Source of the DNA: Maratus speciosus | Lineage: Eukaryota; Arthropoda; Arachnida; Araneae; Salticidae | Length of the DNA: 64,000 nt | Reading direction: 5' to 3' | NCBI GenBank assembly: GCA_963932465.1 | Contig: OZ010800.1 | Location: forward strand, 35,516,352 to 35,580,351 | Position numbers and translations under genes: made by a program | In this document: positions 22,259 to 33,302 of the stretch, piece after piece | Position numbering within the stretch: position 1 is the first letter of the stretch | How the letters are laid out: each line of letters opens with the position of its first letter | Notes under the pieces: generated by a model | The model's input: only the letters and a program-made list of their open reading frames with translations | Told to the model about the DNA's origin: nothing | Databases searched by the model: none

Positions 22259-23029
22259 CGGCGTCCGCTGGCTGATCTGCGGGGCCCGCGTTCGGTACCC
22301 GAACGCGCTACATTTTTCTCATTTTTTGTTTTATAAATATACTTGTAATTATTATTTAATAATTTTAATTAAAAATTTTAATATCATACATTAATTATAA
22401 TGTTAACAAACTTAAATTTATCATTTTTTATTTTTAAACTAATATTTCTTGTCCTTTACAGAGGTTTAAAAAGAAATTGGATCTATTATTGAATGACAAA
22501 AATTACAAAATCGTGACAAAATCTGTTGTGGTGCTACCTAGTTATGATTAAATAAAAGAATTTTCAAATAAAATAAAAATAAAAGCAGAAAGAAGATAAA
22601 GGGGAAAGCAAAATAATTGAAAGCGCAAGCATACGTATTACAAATTTAAAAATCTTTAATGTGCAAAAAATCGGTTGTCTAATTTTTAATATAATTATGC
22701 TTGTTACTTTGAAAACAGAATAATAGTATTATCGCATTGACTTCCTTTGTTAAAGCAATGCGTAAATCATTTTTCTTTAAAATCACGAATTGACGCAATT
22801 GTTCAATATCATTGCATCGATAAAGCATATATGAAATACATTTTAAAAGTGATTTTTAAGAAATTAACAGTTTTATGATGTTTTATAAAGCTATTTAGTT
22901 AAAAGTAAAAAATTAAATAGGTTAAAATTATAATTGATATACAATATTATAAATTTCAATGGACAACGAGATTATTAATTATACTTACATGTATATTTAT
23001 AAAACAAAAAATGAGAAAAACAAATGTAG

Positions 23030-23100
23030 CGCATTCAAGAATCGAACTCGCGCCCTCGAATCAGCCGGCAAACGCCATACCAGCTGAGCTACGACGAACC
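23030..23100 (-). ncRNA. tRNA-like sequence in the right foldback arm (uninterrupted)
   Basis: Minus strand: box A GTAGCTCAGCTGGTA, then GGCGTTTGCCGGCTGATTCG, then box B GAGTTCGATTCTTGA, ending GCGCTACA. The total is tRNA-sized (about 70 nt). The 5' and 3' acceptor halves do not pair well and the T stem is imperfect, so it is a pseudo-tRNA or a pol III promoter module. It also gives the empty target site for the Transib-like insertion. Confidence 0.5.
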
Positions 23101-23287
23101 TATCATTGCGGTTGCAAATTAAGTATTTAAGTTGTGTACTATTATTAGACCCCCCCCCCCCCCCCGGTTTCTCAAGAACTAAGGAGCTTTGGATAAAACC
23201 TGTTGAACCTGACACTAAGGGGTCTCTACCCTACAACATATATTAAAATAATCAAAATCTGTGATTAACAAGGTTAACCCTCTCCTT

Positions 23288-24049
23288 GTCAGTGTGGCAT
23301 TTTTAAACAATTCTAAAAGTGCTGCCTCGACGTCTTCTGCTTTTCCTTCTCGCTTCCGCTTGCGGCTCAAATTTTTTGAGTTTATAAACCAGCGATGCTG
23401 ATTTCATTAAGCAGCAGTTTTAACAGAAATGTGTATTGATTTGATTCCGGTCCTCACAATTTGATCAGATTAAGCGGCTGATTTTATTAACAAGTAATTT
23501 TATTAAGCGACGGGTACTGTATTCGTAAATTAAATCATAAATATGTAAATAAATATCTTGTAAAAATTATTCTCTAGAAAATCCATGTTTGGTTGATATT
23601 AAATTCTACATATTAATTTTAACGTTTTTATGCCGATACATGGTATCCGATGTGTGGTTATTGGGTATCGTTTCGTCATTAGAAAATTTTAAAGGATTAT
23701 TTAATTCTTTTTAGCGCTTTTTTTTAAGTCGGTTATTTTTTTTTTTTTTTTTTTTTTTTTTTGAAAACATTATTTTATTATAATTCACTAATACCTTCTC
23801 CACGGGACAGCTGTTTAACGTAGTAAGAAACACCTGTTACTGACAAAGATTATAATCTTCACGCATTAAATACTTATACCTAAGTATAAGTTATTTAAAT
23901 GCAAAACGTGTATTCACTTCACAAAAAGATCTCAACGATAGAGCTATATAGATAACTATGTGTATACAGTTGTACGAAAAGTACTACGTGAGATTTGGTG
24001 ACCGATAAGTTTTTTTAGGTGATAATATAAAAGATTTCTGATTGGCAGA
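23288..24049. other. AT-rich interval, no gene
   Basis: A poly-T run of about 35 bases at 23729-23762. Nothing else recognisable. Confidence 0.4.
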
Positions 24050-24200
24050 CTTAAATAAATTAAACAAGAAAGATAAATCATGCGTCAAGCATAGATTGTG
24101 AAGCATTTTCCAACACTCCCGGAATACTTTAATAATATTTCGCTGTTTAATAATGTCACCTAAGTAATAGTTTTAAAAGACGAATATATTTACCCTTTAT
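24050..24200 (+). repeat. Family B dispersed repeat, 5' fragment
   Basis: Begins with the family B opening AAATCATGCGTCAAGCATAG and AACACTTTCCAACAC-like blocks, breaks off at about 24190, and resumes at about 25440 after roughly 1.2 kb of unrelated sequence. Confidence 0.65.
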
Positions 24201-25439
24201 ATCAGCATTATGAATTAAAAAAACTACCTCCTTGAAATTTTTTCTATTGCATTATTATGATACATTAGAAAACACATGCGCTAAAAATAAAAGATTTATT
24301 ATTTTTTGTTAATTACAGCTAATTACTTAAAATGTTACTCCAAAGTACCGTTGGGTTATAACACTTGGAAAAAATTCGATACCTAGAAAAAAAATTATAT
24401 CCAATTTTTCCTTATTATTTTAATGTGACTTATTATTTATATATAGGAAGATACATATATGATTGTGATATATATATGACTAGATTATGGTGCTGTTGGT
24501 TGATCATCAGTCAGCATTTCGTTATGAGAAGAATATTTTATAGTTGTATCACTATCGCCCGATGGAAAGCATATCTGAGAGAAATTTGCAAACTTTTAGT
24601 TGTAGAAGACTCAAAATGATTCATAAAAATGCTAAGAGATAGTTTTAGATTTTTTTCTAATCTGTAATATTTTTAACTTTCATTTGATAGAAATATAATC
24701 TTTGTTCCAAAGAAAAAAGAATGGGTTTTTTGCTTTATCATTCGTCAATGTCATACGTAAATCACGATATATCTTGCCCTGTTATTTTCCCTGTCTAGTA
24801 TCCATGTATCCCTAGTAAATATATACGTTTTCATGCACCATATATATCCAAATGTTAAAAATCTCAGTAAAAGTCTTGTTCAGCGTAATCCTGACGGTAC
24901 TTATCCCTTTCGAGAGTGGTGTCCTTGAAAATGGACACCTAATTTTAATTCCAAAACTGACAACCGGCACCAAGAATATTGAATCAAAATTTTCTTATTA
25001 TAATGTACGTGAAAAGAAGCAAGCTCGTATTTTCTAAAAAATTCGTTTATAAATTCCGGTGTCAGTCCATTATTTCATCAGTTTATAAACAGAATTATTC
25101 CGCACCGGTAAGGGTTAAGAGTATCACTTTAAAAGTACTCCGTAAATTAATCAAACAGAAAATGTATTTTTCCTTTGCATAACATATTGTCTAGCGGTCT
25201 ATTTAAAAAAAGAAAAAAATGTATGATAGCCTGACCTTTAAAATTTCAGACCAAAATTAGGGATAAATTGTCAGAAAACAAAATGAAAGTAAATTTGACA
25301 TATGCACGTGCCAAAATAGGCTAGTAAATAAGTTTCAGCTTCTTAGAACTGCTATTGCTATTTAGAGACTGTCAAAGGAAGTTTTTACTAATGTTTCGTA
25401 AATGTATCATTGGGAATGCATGCAATGAGCGTGTTTCAA
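24201..25439. other. Unassigned AT-rich sequence splitting a family B copy
   Basis: About 1.2 kb between two parts of one family B copy, probably an old insertion. Open frames of 60-84 codons are present, but none has a recognisable domain. No matching terminal repeats were found. Confidence 0.4.
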
Positions 25440-26296
25440 TTTGGATAGAAAACTGTGGTACCATTGGGGCATAAAGGGTTAACGTACACGGACACTTATT
25501 ACGTATTTGAAAAGCAGGATTCTGTAATTACCGACCACGGCCGGAAATGTACTTTAATTCTTTATCGAAAAATACTTGAATTCTTTTGTACAGCCCTGCA
25601 TATTATCTGCATATTTTTATACAGGCCATGTGTTAAGCTAAAATTAAACTCACGAAAAAACACGTTAAAAACTACTGAAATTACACTTTTAGAAATTATC
25701 ATCCATATGCGTTCATTTTGTCATTTATCCAGTTCTTTATGTGACTCTGTACGTGATTTTATTTATATTTTACAAACATCTTTTAGTGTGCTAAATATAG
25801 TTCAGATTGAAAATGCATAACTCAATTTAAAACCATTTTAAGCAATCAAAGATCATAATCAATAATGCTTACGAATCCTTTTATGTGGTCCTTTATATGG
25901 TCTAAGGCATTTTTATATACTCCGTAATATGCAAAATTTAGTTAAACTTAAATACGCATACCATAACTGAAAACGCATTTCCAGCAATTATCACAAAAAT
26001 ACAGCATACTTCGGATACAGTACAGTATCCAAAATCTTTTATGTGCCCCTGTAAATGAACGACAAATGGTATGCACATCATATTCTATAGGAAGTATCTT
26101 GATGTATTAAACCTCAGTAATGTATATCAATTTCAGTATATTTAAAATAGTGTAAAGTAATTAAAATACACTGCAAACAGTTTAACCCCATAGACCACTA
26201 CGTAATAAAATTATGTTGTGTGGCTCTGTAAATAAATAATAAATTATTTGCGCCCTATATTTCACAGAATGCACGTATTAGTACACTTCATAAATA
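25440..26296 (+). repeat. Family B dispersed repeat, middle part
   Basis: Degenerate units of about 185 bp, each ending in a CTTTTGTG(T/C)GGCCCTGTAAAT-like block followed by a CATATTCTATAGAAAGCATC-like block and CAGTAATGTATATCAATTTC. It is interrupted at 26296 by the pogo-like element and continues at 29126. A 121-codon frame at 25455..25820 reads through these units without any domain. Confidence 0.75.
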
Positions 26297-26316
26297 CAGT
26301 GGGTGATCGGTTAAAT

Positions 26317-26743
26317 CTCCTGTCCCTGCCGGCGAAGGCACATCACGAGCTAATGCTAATCCTATGGGGAGTAATTTATCTAATATCTCATTTGCATTTC
26401 GACATTTTTAATTTTTTTTTTTTTGCATTGAATAGCCGAGGTCCATCTCTACATCGCACCTTCTTTACTTTTTTGATTTTGGTCGCATATATTTTTTATA
26501 AAGTTACTTTTACTTTCAAAACCGGTTCTGAAAATGAAAGTGTCATTCTAAAAAAAAAAATCTGCAACCAAAATCGAAAAAGTAAAAAATGTGCAATGTA
26601 GAGACTGATCTCGGCTATCCAATGCAATAAAAATTATTTAAAAGTGTCGAAATTTTTTAAAAAGCAAACGAGATATTAAAAAAATCCCTCCCCATATAGG
26701 ATTAGCATTAGCTGGTGAGTGCCTTCGCCGGCAGGGACAGGAG
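26317..26743. mobile_element. Palindromic MITE, 427 bp
   Basis: CTCCTGTCCCTGCCGGCGAA at the left and its exact complement at the right. Arms stay inverted-repetitive for about 200 bp (for example GCTAATGCTAATCCTAT / ATAGGATTAGCATTAGC). It sits within the left subterminal GGTTAACGAAC of the pogo-like element. A 117-codon frame through it is incidental. Confidence 0.75.
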
Positions 26744-26969
26744 CCCTAACGAACATAATCCGTTCGAAATAATGTTCGCTAACCGAATTGTTCGTTAACC
26801 GATCATAGATTTAGTATTGATTTGTACGGGAATTCAATTAATTCGTTCTTAAAAGCTGAATAATACACAGAAAATAATATATTTTTTTTCCTTTATAACA
26901 GAGTTAATATACGTCTTTATTAAATATGGACAGATCGTATGTTGATGGCTTTGTCCGTGTCTTGGCGTA

Positions 26970-27607
26970 TTTTAAAAAAATCCCTGCGTACTCGGCCTAC
27001 AGCTAGATTTTGAAGTTAAGTACTAATTTCACCAACAAAAACTAAATCAAGATTACAGAAAAACCTACTGTAACAAATTTATGTGGCCGCTTTTGATGAA
27101 TTTTTAATTTCATTTTTCTGTAAGAGTTAGTTTTCTAGGAATCATATTAAGGCAGTATTAAAAAAAATATATTTTTCCACGCTCAATAACTTTAAATTTT
27201 TTAACTCATATTTTCAGACTCATTTTTAAAAGTAAAAACATGAAACTTGCTGATGTGATTTTTTAAAGAGATTTATAAGCGAACTGTGTATTTCTTTTCG
27301 TTCAATTAATTAGAACTTGATTTACAAACAATTACTTTCTCAGTACGACCATTTTTTTTTTTAGTTTCCAGCACTATCGCTTTGGGAAATTCGGTTCAAA
27401 ATGCCCAATTTGACAGCATTTTTTGTAATATATTCTGCTTTTATCAAAATCTCGACCAATACATCACATTATATAGTTTCTGAATAATAGAACCTGCGAA
27501 TTGGATGTGTTTGAGATAAAAAATAAATTTAATAATGAGTCAGAAAATAAGCTGTTTGGATTTGAGTACACCCTTAATACGATAATTTTTTCGTAAACCC
27601 CTATTTT

Positions 27608-27656
<49 letters not shown>

Positions 27657-28335
27657 AAGAGTTGGTCTTATCAAAAACTTGTCAATATGAAAGTTGTAGA
27701 TAACATTGATAACATTGATATAATAAATTCAAGCGAATCTTGTGAATTGTCGAAGTTATGAATTTTTTTCTACTCTAACCCCTTTGCGGCCCTATCAAAA
27801 ACTTGTCAATACAAAAGTGTAGTTAATATTAAGAAGATTTATAATAAATTTAAGTGAATTTGATATCTTAAGAATTGACGAAGTTATGAATTTTTTTCTC
27901 CGTAAAACTTTATTTTTTCACCCTAGACCCAATTTTTAATTTTATCAAAAATCTGTGATACATAATTTTTTGGTTCTTTTCCTAGAAATAATAATAACTT
28001 TAAACTGATTTGATACGCATTATAATTAAAAAGTTATGGGGTTTTTTCGGTTTTCACAAAACCCCTCCCTAGTTCCACCCCTTTGGTCCGGACCGTGATT
28101 TTTTACCCCTTGATCTTATGTATCAGTTTGGAAGAGATTTGTGCAGAATTATGGAATTTATTGTGTCCATAAAAAAAAGTGAGATTTATAAGGTTTTGAA
28201 CTGGGCGGTGGTTTTGGGTTCTAGGGGTTATGATCGGCGTAGATTCGCAAAAATTTCCAGAAATTCCAACATAGTGGAGAATATAATAGGTAATATTTCT
28301 TACGAAATCTACCTAAAAAATAAATGACATGCCCT
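26970..28335 (+). repeat. Family R dispersed repeat
   Basis: Runs from AAATCCCTGCGTACTCGGCC to TTACGAAATCTACCTAAAA. It shares order and sequence with 49445-51085 and with the truncated inverted copy at 18400-19300. The outer motifs TAGATTTTGAAGTTAAGT and ACGAAATCTACCTA form a short inverted pair (TAGGTAGATTTCG in the better copy), suggestive of transposon ends. Contains a poly-T run at 27609-27650. No recognisable protein. Confidence 0.75.
27609..27650. repeat. Poly-T tract
   Basis: About 41 consecutive T within the family R copy. Confidence 0.95.
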
Positions 28336-29000
28336 TTGTAAAAGGTTTTAGGATTACATTAATTGACTACGGCATTAAATCATATCAATACATCACTTTG
28401 ACCTTCCAAAAACGTCTTTGTTCTTTAAAAGATCTTGTTTACTGCAGGGGCCATTAAGGTTCAAGTGGAGTTTAGAGATTGTTAATAATTTGTAAACTAT
28501 ATTTCAATTAAAATAATTAATTTCCACTAAAAAAAAAAATTCTTTAAAAGTGACACAAAATATAAAAATGAATGTTTCTAATCTGTTCATTCAATTTTGG
28601 GGGTCGTAAGATGTAGATTCTGAACACTCGATAGGACATGAGTTAATTAGGCCATACGTGTACAACTGTTCAAATGTTCTCCAAGTCGGCCATACGTGTA
28701 CAACTGTTCAAATGTTCTCCAAGTCGACAATAGATGCAATTAATACCTTAATTCTCGCTCCCGTCATATTCACGAGATGTGTCTTTTGTTCAGATTGTTT
28801 TATTCCCACTAGTTTTATAAAATAGTGTAATTGTCTTTATTACGGTATCATTTATCTGTCCTTAAAAAAAGTGAATATTTATTTTTCAAAAAAGTGATGT
28901 GAACAAGCAATTTTAAATTTTAAACCCTAATTTAATGCGACCGTTAAGGGGTTAAGTACAGTTCTGCAAATCTGAAACACAGAATTGCTCTTCTTGGCTT
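28336..29000. other. Interior of the pogo-like element, no gene
   Basis: A perfect 37-bp direct duplication (GGCCATACGTGTACAACTGT followed by TCAAATGTTCTCCAAGTCG) occurs at 28651-28687 and 28688-28724. Otherwise unremarkable AT-rich sequence. Confidence 0.55.
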
Positions 29001-29125
29001 TGTTTTGTGAGGTGTTCGTTAACCGATCACCTGTTCATTATCTAGACATAAAAATCTCTCGCGAAACTGTTCGTTAATCGATCTGTTCCTAAACCGAACA
29101 GTTCTTTAACCGATCACCTATTGTA

Positions 29126-29225
29126 CATACCGATTTCATTATGTTTAAAATGATGCAACATCCTTAAAATGCACTTGAAACGAGTTTTTCCCATTGACAG
29201 AAACGAAACGGAATACTTTTTGGCT
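29126..29225 (+). repeat. Family B continuation after the pogo-like insertion
   Basis: Resumes with CCGATTTCATTATGTTTAAA and the AACGGAATACTTTT block expected next in family B, confirming that the pogo-like element was inserted into a pre-existing copy. Confidence 0.7.
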
Positions 29226-30215
29226 GTACTAGCCCTGTGGTTATGAGGTTGAATTCTGAATTAATTAGGTGAATAGCTGGGAATTGTTTTAATCCCTTCA
29301 GTTTAGATCTAGAATGAATATGCTATGTTTTCCCCCTCGTACTAGGTCAGAGATAGGAAATATAGATAGATTTATAGCAAAAAATTACATTTTTTTTTAA
29401 TACCATAACAATATCTCAAAAAACTAATTCTATCAAAAACATTGTCAATACAATTGTTGTAGAGCTTAAAATTCTGAATGAAATGAGTACCTACACTTAA
29501 TATTTTTGTTGGTCACAATTCTACTTCACAGTTTTAGCCCTGTGGTCAGGGATTTGAATTCTGAATTAATTAGGGAAACGCTTGGAATTGCTTTAATCCC
29601 TTCAGTTTAGGTCTAGAATGAATATGCTATGTTTTCCCCCTCGTACTAGGTGAGCGTTAGGAAATATGTATAGATTTATAGTAAAAAATACGTTTTTTTT
29701 TTATTCCATAACAATATTTCAAAACAACTAATTCTATCAAAAACATTGTCAATACAAATGTTGTAGAGCTTAAAATTCTGAGGGAAATGAGTATCTACAC
29801 TTAATATTTTTGTTGAATATTAAGGTCACAATTCTACTTCACAGTTTTAGGCCAGTGGTCAGGAGATTGAACTCAGAATTAATTAAAAGAAAATTGGAAA
29901 CTGTTTTAATCCCTTCGGTTTAGGTCTAGAATGAACGTCTAGTTTTCCTCCTCGTACTAGGTGATCGTTAGAATATGCGTACACATTTATAGTTCAAAAA
30001 CACTTTTTTTATTACCTTAACAATATCTCAAAACAGCTATCAAAATTCTTTCATAAACATTGTCAATACAAATGTTGTAGAGCTAAAAAGTCTGAATAAA
30101 ATTATTACAACTCTATCAAAAACATTGTCAATACAAATGTTGTAGAGCTAAAAATTCTGAATAAAATTAATACCCACATTAATATTTTCGTTCAACATTA
30201 AGGTCGCTATTCTCT
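29226..30215 (+). repeat. Tandem repeat of about 310 bp, three copies plus a short extra duplication
   Basis: Copies start at about 29228, 29533 and 29847 with AGCCCTGTGGT(T/C)A-like sequence. Each includes TTAATCCCTTCAGTTTAG, CCCTCGTACTAGGT, and AACATTGTCAATACAAATGT with TGTAGAGCTTAAAATTCTGA. The last part is duplicated again within 30045-30170. Inverted relatives lie at 31310-31660 and 32720-32850. Confidence 0.8.
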
Positions 30216-31309
30216 TGCATTTAGGAAAAAGGGACGAGAAAATTCACCAAATATTTTCTACGATAGTAAAATAATGCCAAATATCTGTTTTTCTTTTATC
30301 GATAAACAGCATTGTGCGTTACTTTTTATAATTAATTAAAAAAACTTATTTTCAATTTAACTTAACTGATAAGAAACATTTTTCCCGAATACTGACTTTC
30401 GGTGGAAGAAGGCATATTAATTGAGATGGCAGACATATAATTTTATAAAACTTCCGGCTCAAAAATTTGAAATTAAATGTGTAATATTTTACTTACTCCA
30501 TTAAATGTTTGCAGGAAACTGCCCAGTCATTCGGTCGTTTTATAGAAAACAGTTTCATAAGCGCATATACTTTATTGGTTAAGACTCCTGATTTAAAATC
30601 TCCATAAGCGCTTCAAACGTAATGACATAAAAATGTATTTTCTGATTTTATTTTCCTAGCGATTAAATTATAAATTGATCGTTTCTGAAAGAAAAAAAAA
30701 ATTACAATAATTACGCGATTTCGCTGAAAAAAAATCTTGTTTTTCGTTGAAAATTAAATTAAAATCACTTCTGTAGTTATCGAGAGAAAGGTATATGAAT
30801 GACAGCTGTTTTACATGTCACTTCAATACTGATACCGCCAACCTAAGACCATACTTTTAAAAGAAACATTTTTTCTACGTAAGGATTATAATACTTTTTT
30901 CAATATTCCGAACGTTTTAAACTTTTATGAATTTACTTAAGATACTCGTATACTATTCGAAAATAAATTTTATTAAAACCATCTTAATTCTTTTCGTAAA
31001 ATATCGGAGTGCTATTGGTTTATCTAGAATACCTCTAGCGACAAGGCTTCCTCACACACATTTCTTTGCCCACAACCCCCTCCTGTAATCCTCGCACTTT
31101 ATTTTCAACCTGCTTAATTTTAATACATACACAGTGTTATTCACTCATATATACGTCATATTAAATACTACCCATATTTCAATCACAATATCGGAAATAA
31201 TATACAATATTTCCAATAATTTACGGATCATTTTTGAAATATGCTAAAAATCATGAAAAAACTGCACTTTTTAATTTATTAATTTGTTCGTGGCGGGAAA
31301 AGCTTAACT
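30216..31309. other. AT-rich interval, no gene
   Basis: No ORF with a domain, no element end and no RNA gene recognised. Confidence 0.4.
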
Positions 31310-31665
31310 TGCAGGAGGGGGAAACTTAGTATGTTCATTTCTGACCTATGTCGAAGGGATTAATACAATCTCTAGCTTTCCCCTAAGTAATTCCGAATTC
31401 GGCCATTTTTTCATCCCCTACCACTAGACCCGTAATCAAGAGGTTAAGCCATAATTCTCAAAATATCCAAAATGAAGACCTAAAATAATTACAAAAACAT
31501 CGTAAATGCCTCAATAAATTTTTAAAAAAATATTAGCGATTTAGGCTAAACTTTGAAGTAGAATTCTGAGCTTAATGTTGAACAAAAATATTAAGTGTGG
31601 GCATTCATTTTATTCAGAATTTTAAGCTCTACAAAATTTGTGTAGACAATGTTTTTGATAGAGTT
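31310..31665 (-). repeat. Inverted copy of the 310-bp repeat
   Basis: Reading the minus strand gives the same order as 29226-30215: the AACATTGTC...TGTAGAGCTTAAAATTCTGAATAAAAT block, the AGAATTCTACTTCAAAG block, and the CCCTTC...CCCCCTC block. Followed by a poly-T run (31665-31690). Confidence 0.7.
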
Positions 31666-31690
31666 TTTTTTTTTTTTTTTTTTTTTTTTA

Positions 31691-32719
31691 GATACTAGGA
31701 GGCTCCTCTCCCCTGCTCGCTACGCTTACCAATCAACATTTTCTAGCCAACCCCAGACATTATTATTTCACGATTCCATTCTGGATCGCTGGATCGCTTC
31801 GCGATCCCTTATTTTCTATGCATTAAATTTTTAGATTCCACTTGGTAAAAATGCACTCCTCCCCAACTCCTCACTATTTTATTTCCTTATCTCCAAGCAT
31901 ATAATCATTAGACCTTACAGAGTTTCATAATTATAAGAATTATTAAATATAAAATAATTAAAAAAAGGTAAAATTTATAATTTATTTGAATAATTACTAA
32001 TTAACTAAAATTATAATTATATAAAATTATAAATTAATGGAAAATTTTAAATAAAAAATATTGTAAATTTAAAAAATATGTTATATTTAAAAAGTAATAA
32101 ACTTATTAATGTTATTTGGAATTTTTCTCCTTATCTTTGTAATGAAGTCGCTAATTTGTAGTTATAGTAAATAATCTTGTCATATAAATCCACTCTCCTT
32201 TGAAATTTTCACTTCGACGCTTTTTCTCCGCCAACATATATGTGTAAAATTATATATATAGTGTTTCGAATAAAGTATATAGTTAGAGTTTGTGCTTAAA
32301 AATAATGTAAATAGTTCTATTAAGCTCTACCCTTAAGCAAATATTAGTTTTTGTTGCATTAAGATATCTCAATTTGTTGATTTCCTGCAAGCAAGTAAAC
32401 TCCATTGGATTTCAATGGGAGTCTGTGGAAATTTTCCGAAATACTGTAAATAGCGCCTAGTTGGTGTCACTTTTGGCGACAAATTTTAATCGCCGAATTT
32501 GGCGATATATCGCCAAGTTGGCGACAAGCATGGTGATGTTTGTTGGCAGAGCCAGGTCCCCTCCCCACTGGTAACCCCCTTATAGCGTCAGAAAGCTCTG
32601 GACAATCAGATGCGTTAGATCCATTACTCCATTTCCAAAGCGTTACATTTTTTTTTTATATACAGAAGGATTGCTATGGTATTTTTAAAGAAACCTCTTT
32701 TTCGACTATAAATCTGTCC
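31691..32719. other. AT-rich interval with a short GC-richer patch
   Basis: 31690-31815 is GC-richer (CTCGCTACGCTTACC, GGATCGCTTCGCGATCCC), resembling a repeat end. 32470-32530 has clustered TTGGCGACAA / TCGCCAAGTTGGCGACAAG palindromic motifs. 32540-32640 is another GC-richer patch. No gene domain was recognised in the 86-codon frame at 32540..32800. Confidence 0.45.
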
Positions 32720-32860
32720 TTATTATCTAACGCTCACCTACAACGAGGAGGAAAACTTAGTATACTAAATGGATTAAAACTATTTCCTGCTATTGCCTAA
32801 TTAATTCCGAATTCGACCTTTTATTTCTCATCTACCACTGGGCTATACCTGAAAATGAAC
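32720..32860 (-). repeat. Second inverted fragment of the 310-bp repeat
   Basis: Shows CGCTCACCTACAACGAGGAG and GGAAAACTTAGTATACTAAA-type sequence and ATTAATTCCGAATTCGACC, inverted relative to the units at 29226-30215. Confidence 0.6.
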
Positions 32861-33109
32861 TATAAAAGCTACAATCTTCATTTTCAATAGGGATCATGCA
32901 ATGTAAATGTCAATACGCCCATACGGCCGAATACGGACAGATAAACCGACTGCATGAACACTTTTAAACTATATGTTGAAAAATGGTAAAAAGTTGTTTT
33001 ATAAAGCTGTTACTTAAAAACATATCAGCGGAGTTCGGTGTTAAGGGGAGGTTCTATATACTTCTTTGGCCTAAAATTCACGTGTTTTTTACGATTTTGT
33101 TTCAGGCAC
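32861..33109. repeat. Family B tail and spacer
   Basis: CGGACAGATAAACCGACTGC and ATGAACACTTTTAAACTATA match the expected 3' tail of family B (compare GACGGACAGACAAACCGAAG at 37428). It is directly upstream of the next family B copy. Confidence 0.5.
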
Positions 33110-33302
33110 ACAGAAAAAAAGAAAAAAAGAAAAATCATGCGATAAGTATAGATTTTGAAACACTTTCCAACACTTTCAGAATACTTAAACCAAACTTCGC
33201 CGTTTAATAGTATAAAAAATATACCAAAATAAACATTTTAGAAAACGCAAAATACAATTTAAAACCAGAATTGAACAATTACTGCTCATATCTGGGAAGG
33301 TA
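33110..33302 (+). repeat. Family B dispersed repeat, 5' part
   Basis: Opens with AATCATGCGATAAGTATAGA and CACTTTCCAACACTTTCAGA. Interrupted at the TA (33301-33302) by the next element and continued at 34350. Confidence 0.75.

Larger units (their letters stand above)
17701..23287. mobile_element. Foldback-type element with about 300-bp arms carrying a tRNA-like sequence
   Basis: Left arm: 17701-17905 continued at 22264-22357. Right arm: 22972-23287, inverted. Shared sequence includes AACCTTGTTAATCACAGATT, GTAGGGTAGAGACCCCTTAG, GCAACCGCAATGATAGGTT, the tRNA-like block, and TTTTTTGTTTTATAAATATA. The arms are similar but clearly diverged. The centre (22358-22971, about 610 bp) is AT-rich with no ORF. 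The left arm is split by the Transib-like element at 17906-22258. No clean target duplication is visible at the outer ends. Confidence 0.75.
26297..29123. mobile_element. pogo/Tigger-like non-autonomous element (composite)
   Basis: Ends CAGTGGGTGATCGGTTAA (26297) and the complement of CAATAGGTGATCGGTTAAAG (ending 29123), flanked by TA and set inside family B sequence that is continuous across it. Subterminal GTTCGTTAACCGATC palindromes recur at 26745-26810 and 29005-29115. The termini resemble pogo/Tigger-type CAGTG... ends. No transposase. The interior includes a palindrome (26317-26743) and a family R copy. Confidence 0.7.

Noticed and set aside
17880..22315. Functional split tRNA gene
   Set aside because: Acceptor halves do not pair well, the gap is a transposon insertion, and the other copy lies in a foldback arm.
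25455..25820. 121-codon ORF
   Set aside because: It reads along degenerate family B units, and the frame is not kept in other copies.
26248..26601. 117-codon ORF
   Set aside because: It crosses from family B through a TA duplication into the palindromic MITE, so it is an accidental frame.
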